This document shows, in pieces, positions 1-7,068 of a stretch of DNA of 7,510 nucleotides. The stretch lies in the NCBI GenBank assembly GCA_900290315.1, contig OKRF01000525.1, forward strand, positions 1,905 through 9,414. The letters are read 5' to 3'. The DNA is from Candidatus Sulfopaludibacter sp. SbA3 (GTDB lineage: Bacteria; Acidobacteriota; Terriglobia; Bryobacterales; Bryobacteraceae). Under the pieces are notes generated by a model that was not told the origin of the DNA, made no database searches, and saw nothing but the letters and a program-made list of their open reading frames with translations. How positions within the stretch are numbered: the stretch's first letter is position 1; each line of letters opens with the position of its first letter. Both the position numbers and the translations under genes were made by a program.

Positions 1-510
1 GGAGCTTCGGCTTCGTGGTCTGGCCGCCAAATCTCAAGTCTAGTCTCCTTTCCGGTTTGCTACAAAGGGTAGTACTCTAGCCGCTCGCCAGCTATCGAAT
101 CTAACCATCAATTGTTCGAGTGGGTTCTTCCTCCACTGGGAATCAGGCCCCTTGGGGCACACACAAGGCAGCCAGCGCGACCCTCTGTTTCGCGTAATTA
201 CCTGGAAGCTACCACTTGAACCGAAGGGCGCGAACAGGCGCGGATTGTTCACGACTCCGCTGATTTTGCCGAACGTCGACGGGCTGGAAATCGCCAGGCT
301 CGGATTTCGCAAAATCCACACTATTGAACAGGTTCCAAGGTTCCACCCGCAAGATCTTCGTCCGCTTATGAGGGCCATCCGAGCTTTCTATGAGGAAGCG
401 CAGACCGTTGCGGCTCGGGCGGGTAAGTGGCTGAGACATCAGGCCGCCAGGACATCCCCCGGATTCAACACCAATTGCCGGTGGGTTCATAATAAAAGTT
501 AATAGAACCT
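1..510. other. Region with no recognisable gene
   Basis: No frame here gives a protein I recognise. The longest plus-strand frame (152-502, 116 codons) has only a TTG start, no convincing ribosome binding site and mixed third-position base use. Two minus-strand frames (378 to 40 and 490 to 209) cover the same DNA and are equally unconvincing. Small structures are present: a hairpin at 1-14 with an exact C(TTCG)G tetraloop, an inverted repeat at 147-158 (GCCC/GGGC around CTTG), a perfect 6-bp hairpin at 302-317 (GGATTT/AAATCC, loop CGCA) and a tandem heptamer GGTTCCA at 331-337 and 339-345. It could be intergenic DNA, a decayed gene, or the tail of an element lying left of the window. None of these can be chosen from the sequence alone. 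Confidence 0.5.
475..504 (+). promoter_or_regulatory. Possible promoter for the receptor gene
   Basis: The stretch around 490-530 is the most AT-rich in the left part of the window. A weak sigma-70-like pair can be drawn: TTGCCG at 475-480 and TTAATA at 499-504, with an 18-base spacer. Both boxes match the consensus only partly. If real, the receptor transcript would carry a leader of about 240 bases before its GTG start. This is a suggestion from base composition and weak motif matches only. Confidence 0.2.
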
Positions 511-572
511 TTTTAGCTTGAAAATTGAACCTGCTTGTGGCATACTCCCAGAATCACCCGTGTGGATTTTCG

Positions 573-679
573 CCCTAGCGCCTCGCTTCGGGCGCTGGGT
601 GGATTGTCGAAAGAATGGACAGCCGCTCTGTGTCGATTGGCTTCCGCAGGCTCTGGAAAGGAGCCCGAATCGTCGAAAG
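573..679 (+). promoter_or_regulatory. Structured 5' leader upstream of receptor gene
   Basis: Two stem-loops and a direct repeat lie between the putative promoter and the receptor start. The first hairpin pairs CCC (573-575) plus AGCGCC (577-582) with GGCGCT (591-596) plus GGG (597-599), with one bulged T and an 8-base loop. The second pairs GGCTC (649-653) with GAGCC (661-665) around a 7-base loop. The octamer GTCGAAAG occurs at 606-613 and again at 672-679, the second copy just before a possible ATG start at 692. No T-tract follows either hairpin, so they do not look like intrinsic terminators. I do not recognise a known riboswitch; the region may be a cis-regulatory leader or an RNA-stability structure. 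Confidence 0.3.
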
Positions 680-733
680 GGGTCTCAAAACATGAGTCAT
701 TCAGTCCTTATTTCATCATTCGCCTTAACGGCT

Positions 734-741
734 AAGAGGAG
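734..741 (+). promoter_or_regulatory. Ribosome binding site deciding the receptor start
   Basis: AAGAGGAG lies 7 bases before the GTG at 749, an almost ideal Shine-Dalgarno sequence and spacing. The rival in-frame ATG at 692 has a less typical AAAGGGG (676-682) 9 bases upstream. The TTG at 518 has none. Starting at 749 also puts the basic and hydrophobic parts of the signal peptide at the very N-terminus, so this site was used to set the start. Confidence 0.65.
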
Positions 742-748
742 TCAAACC

Positions 749-3700
749 GTGAGAAATGTCCTAGTTCTATTGGCACTGGCGGCGCTGCTGTCCACCGCCG
801 CGTTTGGACAGGGCACCACTACCCTGATTAGCGGGACCGTTCTAGATCCGTCGGGCGCAGCGGTTCCAGGCTCCCACGTCACCGTTACGAATGCGGAGAC
901 GGGCCAGGCGATCCAAACCGTCACCAACGAAAAGGGCGAGTACGTGGTGCCATCCGTACCCTCGGGAACCTACCGCGTCGCCTTCTCTAATACCGGCTTC
1001 CGGAGCGAGGTGAAAGAAGGCGTCGTGGTGGAAGCGGGCGTACCGGTGACCGTCAACGTGAAACTGGAAATCGGTCAGGCCACCGAGACTGTCGTGGTGC
1101 AGGGTGGCGCGGAGCTCGTCCAAACCACCAACGCAGAATTGAGCAGTACCATCACGGGCCGCCAGATCAATGAACTGCCCACGGCCACCCGCAACGGCAT
1201 GGAGTCCTTCGTACAGCTTCCGGGAACCCAGACCACCACTGGTTTCCGGGCGTCCTACGTCAACGGCCTGCCGTTGGAATCGATCAATGTCACCATCGAC
1301 GGAGTTGCCACCAGCGACCAATGGCTGAAGTCCAGCGACGGTTTCTTCAGCTACATCATGCCTTCGGTGGATTCCCTGGAAGAAGTCACGATCAGCACCT
1401 CGGCCGGCGGCGTGGATTCCACGTCGCAGGGTGGCGCCCAACTCAAGTTCGTCACCAAGAGCGGCACCAACTCCTATCATGGCGGCGTGTTCTGGCAGCA
1501 TCGCAACACGTTCTTCGATTCCAACTACTACTTCAACAACATCAACGGACTGCCGCGCGACATCATCAAATTGAACCAGGCCGGATTCCATGTGGGCGGG
1601 CCAATCAAGAAGGACAAGCTGTTCCTCTTCCTGAACTACGAGATCCGCAAACTGCCCAGTTCGGCCACCTTCACCCGCACGGTCCTCCCGCCTACGGGCT
1701 ACAACGGCTCCAACATCTACGGCGGCGCCTTCACCTATAAGGAATCTAGCGGGACCATCAATACGGTCAACCTGTTCACGTTAGCCACCGCGGCAAATGC
1801 CAGTCTGCCGGCCGGTGTGCGCGCCTATAAAACCGCCGCCGACCCGACCATCCTGCAGACCCTCAATCAAATCTGGGGCTTCGCGGGTGCTGGCAACATC
1901 AAAAGCAACATCATCACCAGCAACGATTACAACCGGGAGACTTACAGCGAGCAGCCCACCAGCATCGACTCGCGCGGTTTCTGGACGGCCCGTGTCGATT
2001 ACAACCTTACTGAGAAGCAGCATTTGACGTACACGATGAACTACGATCTCTATACTGCGGTCCCCGACCTGCTCAATAGTGTCTACCCGGTATTCCCGGG
2101 CACCGGTACCGTGCTGAACAGTAACATCGACGCCGGGCAGCGAAGCCGTCGGTTCGAAGGGAGCATTGCCCTGCGTTCCACGCTTACTTCGCGATTGACC
2201 AATGAATTGCGTTTCGGCCTCACCGGGGGCACGGTGCTCTTCGCCGATGGCGCCACCAATCCGGCGGCGTACTCGGAGTGGAAGGGCTATGTCCCGGGCC
2301 TGAGCTATGTATCCGGGGTTACCACCTCCACCAGTAACTCGCGCCGCAATGCTCCGGTAAAAGACGTATCCGAAACGCTCTCCTGGGTCAAGGGCGGCCA
2401 CCAGTTCAGCTTTGGCGGCACTTTCACCCAAATCAACACCTGGCAGCAGTCCGTGGGCAGCGAAACGTTACCGACCGCCACGTTTGGCATGGCGACCGGC
2501 GATCCGGCTACCACCGGTTCTACCGCGTGGCTCACCGCCGCGAATTTGCCTGGCATTACCAGCACCGATTTGTCCAACGCCGGGACCATGTATGCCATGC
2601 TGACGGGGCGCATTTCTTCCACTACCTCGCAGGTGGTGGAAGACGAAACTTCGCACCAGTATGCGCATAACCCTGCCATCGACCGGAACCGCATGCGCGA
2701 GTCCGGCGGATTCGCCCAGGATACGTGGCGCATCACTCCCAGCCTGACGGCCACCATTGGCGCGCGGCTGGAGTATCAGTCGCCGTTCGTCAACCTGAAT
2801 GGGACCTATACCTACAACTCACTGGCCGACATCTACGGCATTTCCGGCATCGGCAATCTGTTCAAGCCCGGCGTGTTGACGGGCATCAATCCGACGTTCA
2901 CATCATTCAATGGGAAGAATGCGTACAATCCACCGGCCCAAGTCTTGCCGTCTCTGGGACTGGCTTACCAGTTGCCGGCTGCCAATGGATTCCTCGGATT
3001 CCTGACCGGACACCACTCCGGCGCCTCCGTTCTGCGCGGCGGGTATTCCATCTCCAGTGTCAGGGCAGGCGGATACAACTTCCAGAGCCTCTATGGCCTA
3101 AACAAGGGACTCTATTACAACACTTCGACAGACCGCGTCAACTACCCGCAGTACTTCGGACCGGCGGGCAGCGTATATTTCAGCGACCCGAGTTTCCCCG
3201 CGCAACCGTCTCCAGCCGCGCCGCAGTTCCCCATCACTCCCACATTCACCGACTCCTTGAATGCTTTCGATCCCAATCTGAAAATGGGTTATGTGGAAAG
3301 CTGGAACATCGGATGGCAGAGAGAGCTGACGCACGACACGGTGGTGGAATTCCGTTATACCGGAAATCACGGCATACACGAGTGGCGGCAGGTCAACCTC
3401 GACGAGACCAACATCTACGAGAATGGTTTTCTGAGTGAGGAGATGATCGCCCAGCAGAACCTGGCGATCGCCAATGGCGTCACGCCTGCACAACTGCCAT
3501 TCATGGCTACGCTGAAGAGCAACAACTTCGGCAACCAGGGTCTTCCTGGACAAGCCAACCTCAAAATCCTACAGACCGCGTTAGGAACCGCCTGCTGCAC
3601 GGACGCGACCACGGCCACCAATCTGGCGCACAATTCCATGGGCAGCGTGGCGACCTCGATTTCCACCAACGCAAGCCGTCTGAATAACCTGATTGCCGCG

Positions 3701-4621
3701 GGCTACCCGTCCAACTTCTTCCAGGTGAACCCTGCGGTGGGAAGTGGCGGAACCTGGCTGATGACCAATTGGGGCTTTTCGTACTACGATGCCTTCCAGG
3801 TGGAAGTGCGGCGCCACCTGGCCCGTGGCTTGCAGATGCAGACCAGCTACGTATGGGGGAAGTCGCTTGCGGATGGCGCAACCGGGGGCAGTTCCAGCGA
3901 CGCCTCTCAGCCGACCACGCTGCGGAACCTGGGCCTGGACAAGATCAGCCCCACGTACGACATCCGCCACGCCATTAAGGCCAACTGGATTTACGAATTG
4001 CCGTTCGGTCCGGGCCGCCCGATGCTCAGTTCGGCAAGAAATCCGTTCGTCCGCAAGGCCATCGAAGGATGGGAACTGGCCGGAACCACCCGAATTCAGT
4101 CGGGCCAGCCCACCAAGTTCACCAGCGGCCGGGGCAATATCAACGGCCAGGAAGGCGGTGTGGTGCTGCACAACATCTCTCTGCAGCAACTGCAGGATGA
4201 GATCGGCGTCTACAAGACCACGGGCTCCAACGGCGTAGGCGTTCTGTACGATCTGCCGATAGACTTCATCCACAACACAGAAGCTGCTTTCAACAATGGT
4301 GGCTTTACGCTCGACCCGAGCGCTCCTTACATTGGCCCGCAAACAGCTCCCGGCCAATTGGGGTACTTCGATTATGTTCGCAGCCCTTGGCAGAAGCACC
4401 TGGATGTCAGCCTGATTAAGCGGACCAGGATCCGGGAATCAATCAACCTGGAATTCCGCGCGCAGGCACTCAACGTCCTGAATATTACCAACTTCTATCT
4501 GGGGAGCGCGTCCGCCAGCAGCGCTTCGTTCGGCCAGATCACGTCGGCCTATCGCGATACGTCGAACGCGGTCGATCCGGGCGGACGCATTCTGGAGTTC
4601 GTGGTCCGCGTGAACTTCTAG
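749..4621 (+). CDS. Oar-like TonB-dependent outer-membrane receptor
   Basis: A 1290-residue outer-membrane beta-barrel receptor, expected to import a large or scarce substrate using TonB/ExbBD energy; the substrate cannot be read from the sequence. Residues 1-20 form a signal peptide (MRNVLVLLALAALL, cleavage near AFG/Q). Residues ~26-112 are a carboxypeptidase-regulatory-like (Ig-fold) domain, seen in SGTVLDPSGAAVPG, the NEKGEYVVPSVPSGTYRV segment and the following beta-rich tail. TETVVV near 112-117 sits where a TonB box is expected. The plug follows (~120-240: RQINELPTATRNG, IDGVATSD, and FVTKSGTNSYHGG at its end). The rest is barrel, ending in GGRILEFVVRVNF with the terminal Phe typical of outer-membrane proteins. 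The only cysteines are the adjacent pair C949-C950. The start is GTG with a strong RBS; the ATG at 692 would add 19 residues. The frame is intact. The gene converges on the dehydrogenase operon, with 11 bases between stops. Confidence 0.93.
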   Translation: MRNVLVLLALAALLSTAAFGQGTTTLISGTVLDPSGAAVPGSHVTVTNAETGQAIQTVTNEKGEYVVPSVPSGTYRVAFSNTGFRSEVKEGVVVEAGVPVTVNVKLEIGQATETVVVQGGAELVQTTNAELSSTITGRQINELPTATRNGMESFVQLPGTQTTTGFRASYVNGLPLESINVTIDGVATSDQWLKSSDGFFSYIMPSVDSLEEVTISTSAGGVDSTSQGGAQLKFVTKSGTNSYHGGVFWQHRNTFFDSNYYFNNINGLPRDIIKLNQAGFHVGGPIKKDKLFLFLNYEIRKLPSSATFTRTVLPPTGYNGSNIYGGAFTYKESSGTINTVNLFTLATAANASLPAGVRAYKTAADPTILQTLNQIWGFAGAGNIKSNIITSNDYNRETYSEQPTSIDSRGFWTARVDYNLTEKQHLTYTMNYDLYTAVPDLLNSVYPVFPGTGTVLNSNIDAGQRSRRFEGSIALRSTLTSRLTNELRFGLTGGTVLFADGATNPAAYSEWKGYVPGLSYVSGVTTSTSNSRRNAPVKDVSETLSWVKGGHQFSFGGTFTQINTWQQSVGSETLPTATFGMATGDPATTGSTAWLTAANLPGITSTDLSNAGTMYAMLTGRISSTTSQVVEDETSHQYAHNPAIDRNRMRESGGFAQDTWRITPSLTATIGARLEYQSPFVNLNGTYTYNSLADIYGISGIGNLFKPGVLTGINPTFTSFNGKNAYNPPAQVLPSLGLAYQLPAANGFLGFLTGHHSGASVLRGGYSISSVRAGGYNFQSLYGLNKGLYYNTSTDRVNYPQYFGPAGSVYFSDPSFPAQPSPAAPQFPITPTFTDSLNAFDPNLKMGYVESWNIGWQRELTHDTVVEFRYTGNHGIHEWRQVNLDETNIYENGFLSEEMIAQQNLAIANGVTPAQLPFMATLKSNNFGNQGLPGQANLKILQTALGTACCTDATTATNLAHNSMGSVATSISTNASRLNNLIAAGYPSNFFQVNPAVGSGGTWLMTNWGFSYYDAFQVEVRRHLARGLQMQTSYVWGKSLADGATGGSSSDASQPTTLRNLGLDKISPTYDIRHAIKANWIYELPFGPGRPMLSSARNPFVRKAIEGWELAGTTRIQSGQPTKFTSGRGNINGQEGGVVLHNISLQQLQDEIGVYKTTGSNGVGVLYDLPIDFIHNTEAAFNNGGFTLDPSAPYIGPQTAPGQLGYFDYVRSPWQKHLDVSLIKRTRIRESINLEFRAQALNVLNITNFYLGSASASSASFGQITSAYRDTSNAVDPGGRILEFVVRVNF

Positions 4622-4635
4622 GGTGGCCCGCCCTA
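4619..4635. other. Palindrome joining two convergent stop codons
   Basis: The receptor's TAG (4619-4621, plus) and the minus-strand gene's TAG (read from 4635 to 4633) are the outer ends of a perfect 5-bp inverted repeat, TAGGG/CCCTA, with a 7-base GC-rich centre. Only 11 bases separate the two coding regions. There is no T-tract on either side, so a standard intrinsic terminator is not visible for either gene. The structure may be incidental. Confidence 0.4.
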
Positions 4636-5262
4636 CGCGAACGGACTGCGCTTGACTGCGTAGTCGATGGCCTCCTGGGGAACGCTGAAATGCGTCATGG
4701 CAGTGTTCCCCATGTAGCCCAGGTCTTTGATGCCGATGGGACTGGTGTAATACGCGTCGGCTATCATCTTGCGAGCCCAATTGAAGAAGTCGATTCCCGG
4801 CCCCAGTGACGGATCCGCGCGCCGATTTTCGCGGTAAGCAATCAGATCCAGCATGGCCGTCTGTTGCGCCGGGTCCGCGCCCAGAAACTCCTTCCCGCCG
4901 TAGCGATGCCTCGTGGCTTCATCCAGCCACGCGAGGCCGCCGGTGTAGATCAGCTTCATTTCGTCGCTGCCAGAGCAGAGAAAGTCGATGAAGTCCGCGG
5001 CATTGGCGGCGAGGGCCCCGGGCGAATGCTCATCGGCCGGGATGATGAAATCGCTCAAGCGCTGCAGGGTGGCGTATTCGTGGGCGTTCAGGCCCTTGGG
5101 CATGTAGCGGCCCTTTTGCGCTGCTTTTTCTTGCGCCACCGCTTGGTGTACGTGCTGCACGTCCTGCGCGGCCAGAACGTACTCACCCGCCGTACCCATC
5201 GTCAGAGAGATCCCGATGTGGCGCAGCAGGTCGCGCCGGGAATATTCAGAAGCGTCAGACAT
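4633..5262 (-). CDS. Gluconate 2-dehydrogenase subunit 3 family protein, Tat-exported
   Basis: A 209-residue small subunit of a periplasmic flavin dehydrogenase. The N-terminus carries a twin-arginine motif, SRRDLL (R9, R10), followed by a short, weak hydrophobic stretch to about residue 31 (VLAAQD, possible cleavage site). The family core is visible as LSDFIIPADEHSPGA (residues 69-83) and the C-terminal MIADAYYTSPIG...DLGYMGN segment (residues 166-186). Length is usual for the family. In characterised relatives such as gluconate and FAD-glucose dehydrogenases, this subunit escorts the flavoprotein through the Tat pathway and helps its maturation; the same role is inferred here. It is the second gene of a leftward operon. 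Its ATG overlaps the end of the flavoprotein gene by 8 bases and its RBS lies inside that gene, so translation is probably coupled. The physiological substrate is unknown; 'gluconate' is only the family name. Confidence 0.9.
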   Translation of the reverse strand: MSDASEYSRRDLLRHIGISLTMGTAGEYVLAAQDVQHVHQAVAQEKAAQKGRYMPKGLNAHEYATLQRLSDFIIPADEHSPGALAANAADFIDFLCSGSDEMKLIYTGGLAWLDEATRHRYGGKEFLGADPAQQTAMLDLIAYRENRRADPSLGPGIDFFNWARKMIADAYYTSPIGIKDLGYMGNTAMTHFSVPQEAIDYAVKRSPFA

Positions 5263-5273
5263 TGCCCTTCCTC
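5255..5273 (-). promoter_or_regulatory. Overlapping stop/start junction with internal RBS
   Basis: Reading the minus strand, GAGGAAGGG (5273 to 5265) lies two bases before the ATG at 5262 of subunit 3, its AGGA core a few bases further off. The TGA stop of the flavoprotein follows at 5257-5255, an 8-base overlap in ATGTCTGA. The RBS therefore lies in the last codons of the upstream gene. This is the usual arrangement for translational coupling and supports the subunit 3 start and a stable 1:1 complex. Confidence 0.7.
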
Positions 5274-6955
5274 ATTTCTTCCGCCAGGTGTTCGGACGCG
5301 CGCCAGGCGAACGCCACGATGCTCAGCGTCACGTTCTTATCCGGCTGGCTGACAAACGGAGCCGCGTCGCACACAAACAGATTTTTCACCTCGTGCGCCT
5401 GGCAGTATTTGTTGAGCACGCTGTGGGCGGCATCGTTCCCCATCTTCACCGTGCCGGCTTCGTGGATGATGGTGCCGGGTGTGGATATGCCCGCGGTCTT
5501 GGGGTCCGGCCTTCCGCCCGTCACCCGGCCGCCCATGGCTTCGATGAGGGCAGTGAACGTCTCGTGCATGTGCCGCACCTGGTTGATCTCGTACTCACTC
5601 CATTTGGCGTGGAAGCGCAGTACCGGAATGCCCCAGGCGTCCACGCGGGCCGGGTCAATCTCGCACCAGGTATCCTTGTTGGGAATCATCTCGCCGCGGC
5701 CGGCGAACCCCACCGACGTGCCGTACTGCTCGCGGATGGTGTCCTTGAGTTTCTTGCCGTACCCCTGTGCGCGGGCGCATTGGCCATGAAAGCTCCCCAG
5801 CATGGGCATATGGAAGCCGCCGCCCAGTTCGATGTGGTAGCCGCGCGGGAAGTTCTTCTTCTTATCGTCCAGCAGCCACCAGGGCACATACACATGCATG
5901 CCGTCGATGCCGTCGCTGTTGTGCCGCGGCAGGTTGGCCAGCGCCGGAACCGTTCCACTCAGACTGTAGCCCACCGAATCGGTGAGATTGCGCCCCACCT
6001 GGCCCGACGAGTTGGCGATGCCGTTGGGGAATCGCGCCGATTTGGAATTCAGCAGCAGCCGCGCCGATTCGCAAGCACTGGCCGCCACCACCACCGCGCG
6101 GCAGCGAATCTGCTTTTCGGAGCGCGTGGCCTTGTCCACGTACGATACCGCCGTCACTTTGCCGGCACTGTCCGTCACCAGTTCGCGCGCCATGGCGCCG
6201 GTGATGAGCGTCAGCTTCCCCGTCTTCATCGCCGGGAACACCATCGCCTGGCTGGAGGAAAATGCCGACGCCGTGATGCAGCCGCGCCCGCATTGCCCGC
6301 AGTAGTGGCAGGCAGCCCGTCCGTTGATGGATTTGGTAAGCATCGCCATGCGCGAAGGGATGCACGGAATGCCGAGCTTCTGGCACGACTTCTGAATCAG
6401 TACTTCGTGTACGCGCGGCGAAATGGAGGGCAGGAAGTTGCCGTCAGGCGCGGTTCGCAGTCCTTCTTTAGTGCCGGTGACTCCGATGAAGCCCTCGGCT
6501 TTGTCGTACCACGGCGACATCTCTTCGTAGGTGACCGGCCAAGGTTCGCTCAAGCCATCTTCCGGCTGGAAATCGTAATCCGAGAAGCGCAGCGAGATAC
6601 GGCCGTAGTGATTGGTGCGTCCGCCCACAATCCGCGAACGGAACCAGCGCCATTCTTCCCCCTGCGACACCGTGTACGGCTCATCAGGGATGTCCCAATA
6701 CCCTACCGGAGCGGCAAAGTAGCCCCACTGCTGACGTCCGAAGTACAGCTCGGAATGTGTGCCTGCGCCCCGATGATCCACCTGGTAGGGCAGCACGTGC
6801 TCCTTGAAGTCCTTGGCGGGATTGAGCATCGGCCCGGCTTCCAATAGGGCGACGTGGATGCCCAAATCGGTGAGGACCTTCACAGCGGTGCCTCCGCCTG
6901 CGCCAGAGCCGATGACGACTACATCGAATACTTGCGGTGTTCGTGTGATTTGCAT
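5255..6955 (-). CDS. GMC-family FAD-dependent dehydrogenase, catalytic subunit
   Basis: A 566-residue glucose-methanol-choline family flavoprotein of the gluconate/FAD-glucose/fructose dehydrogenase type, expected to oxidise an alcohol or sugar hydroxyl. The N-terminal Rossmann motif is VVVIGSGAGGG (residues 12-22), with E39 in LLEAG placed to bind the adenosine ribose. GGRTNHYG (111-118) fits the FAD-contacting GMC signature. Four cysteines, C216, C219, C222 and C226 in CHYCGQCGRGC, resemble the Fe-S cysteine motif of some bacterial members. The catalytic pair is probably H498 (IIHEAGTVKMG) and N541 (PDKNVTLSIVAFA). Length is normal and the frame intact. There is no signal peptide, so export by hitchhiking on the Tat-signalled subunit 3 is inferred. 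The start is ATG with AAAGG (6967 to 6963) 7 bases upstream. It is the first gene of the operon; no cytochrome c subunit is present. Substrate unknown. Confidence 0.92.
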   Translation of the reverse strand: MQITRTPQVFDVVVIGSGAGGGTAVKVLTDLGIHVALLEAGPMLNPAKDFKEHVLPYQVDHRGAGTHSELYFGRQQWGYFAAPVGYWDIPDEPYTVSQGEEWRWFRSRIVGGRTNHYGRISLRFSDYDFQPEDGLSEPWPVTYEEMSPWYDKAEGFIGVTGTKEGLRTAPDGNFLPSISPRVHEVLIQKSCQKLGIPCIPSRMAMLTKSINGRAACHYCGQCGRGCITASAFSSSQAMVFPAMKTGKLTLITGAMARELVTDSAGKVTAVSYVDKATRSEKQIRCRAVVVAASACESARLLLNSKSARFPNGIANSSGQVGRNLTDSVGYSLSGTVPALANLPRHNSDGIDGMHVYVPWWLLDDKKKNFPRGYHIELGGGFHMPMLGSFHGQCARAQGYGKKLKDTIREQYGTSVGFAGRGEMIPNKDTWCEIDPARVDAWGIPVLRFHAKWSEYEINQVRHMHETFTALIEAMGGRVTGGRPDPKTAGISTPGTIIHEAGTVKMGNDAAHSVLNKYCQAHEVKNLFVCDAAPFVSQPDKNVTLSIVAFAWRASEHLAEEMRKGNV

Positions 6956-7068
6956 CCCAGTGCCTTTGGTTCATCATACTCCCCTGCCCGGGCCGGATAT
7001 CCCCTGCGGACGGTAGTCACCAACGGGCCCCGGCAATCATCCAATTCGTTGTAAGGAGAATTCAAGCC
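6956..7068. promoter_or_regulatory. Divergent intergenic promoter region
   Basis: This 113-base gap separates the leftward dehydrogenase operon from the rightward small secreted protein gene, so it should hold both promoters. For the minus strand, a weak candidate is TTGGTG (7023 to 7018) with GATATC (7001 to 6996), spacer 16. The latter lies inside the palindrome GGATATCC (6995-7002), which could instead be part of an operator. For the plus strand, only a poor pair is visible (TTGCAT 6950-6955, CATACT 6975-6980, spacer 19). The gap itself is well supported; the individual boxes are not. Confidence 0.4.
7053..7058 (+). promoter_or_regulatory. Ribosome binding site for GTG-started secreted protein
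   Basis: A perfect AAGGAG lies 10 bases before the GTG at 7069. It supports the non-ATG start, after which the protein begins directly with a lysine-rich signal peptide. Confidence 0.7.

Noticed and set aside
331..345. Tandem GGTTCCA repeat as part of a CRISPR or satellite array
   Set aside because: Only two 7-base copies one base apart, with no spacers and no further units.
1..510. tRNA, tmRNA or rRNA fragment in the left block
   Set aside because: No cloverleaf, no T-arm consensus followed by CCA, and no rRNA segment I recognise.
535..735. Possible 66-codon upstream ORF in the receptor leader
   Set aside because: TTG start, no clear RBS and no recognisable peptide pattern. A leader peptide cannot be excluded but nothing supports it.
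518..748. N-terminal extension of the receptor from TTG at 518
   Set aside because: The extra 77 residues have no RBS, do not resemble the family and would bury the signal peptide; the DNA instead shows leader-like hairpins.
505..748. Cobalamin or other known riboswitch before the receptor
   Set aside because: Receptor genes are often B12-controlled, so I looked for a B12-box-like GCCACTG core and for other familiar cores; none is present.
842..1591. 249-codon minus-strand open frame inside the receptor
   Set aside because: It lies wholly opposite the conserved plug and regulatory domain of the receptor, with no RBS or recognisable domain; a shadow frame.
3581..4399. 272-codon minus-strand open frame inside the receptor
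   Set aside because: Antisense to the barrel-coding region, with low-complexity translation and no motif; a shadow frame.
5216..6847. 543-codon plus-strand open frame opposite the GMC gene
   Set aside because: It is the antisense shadow of a gene whose own frame shows the Rossmann motif, GMC signatures and catalytic residues. Its translation is rich in Arg, His and Ala with no domain, as expected opposite a high-GC coding region.
6986..6993. GCCCGGGC palindrome in the divergent promoter region as an operator
   Set aside because: An 8-base GC-only palindrome is expected by chance in this composition, and nothing ties it to a regulator family.
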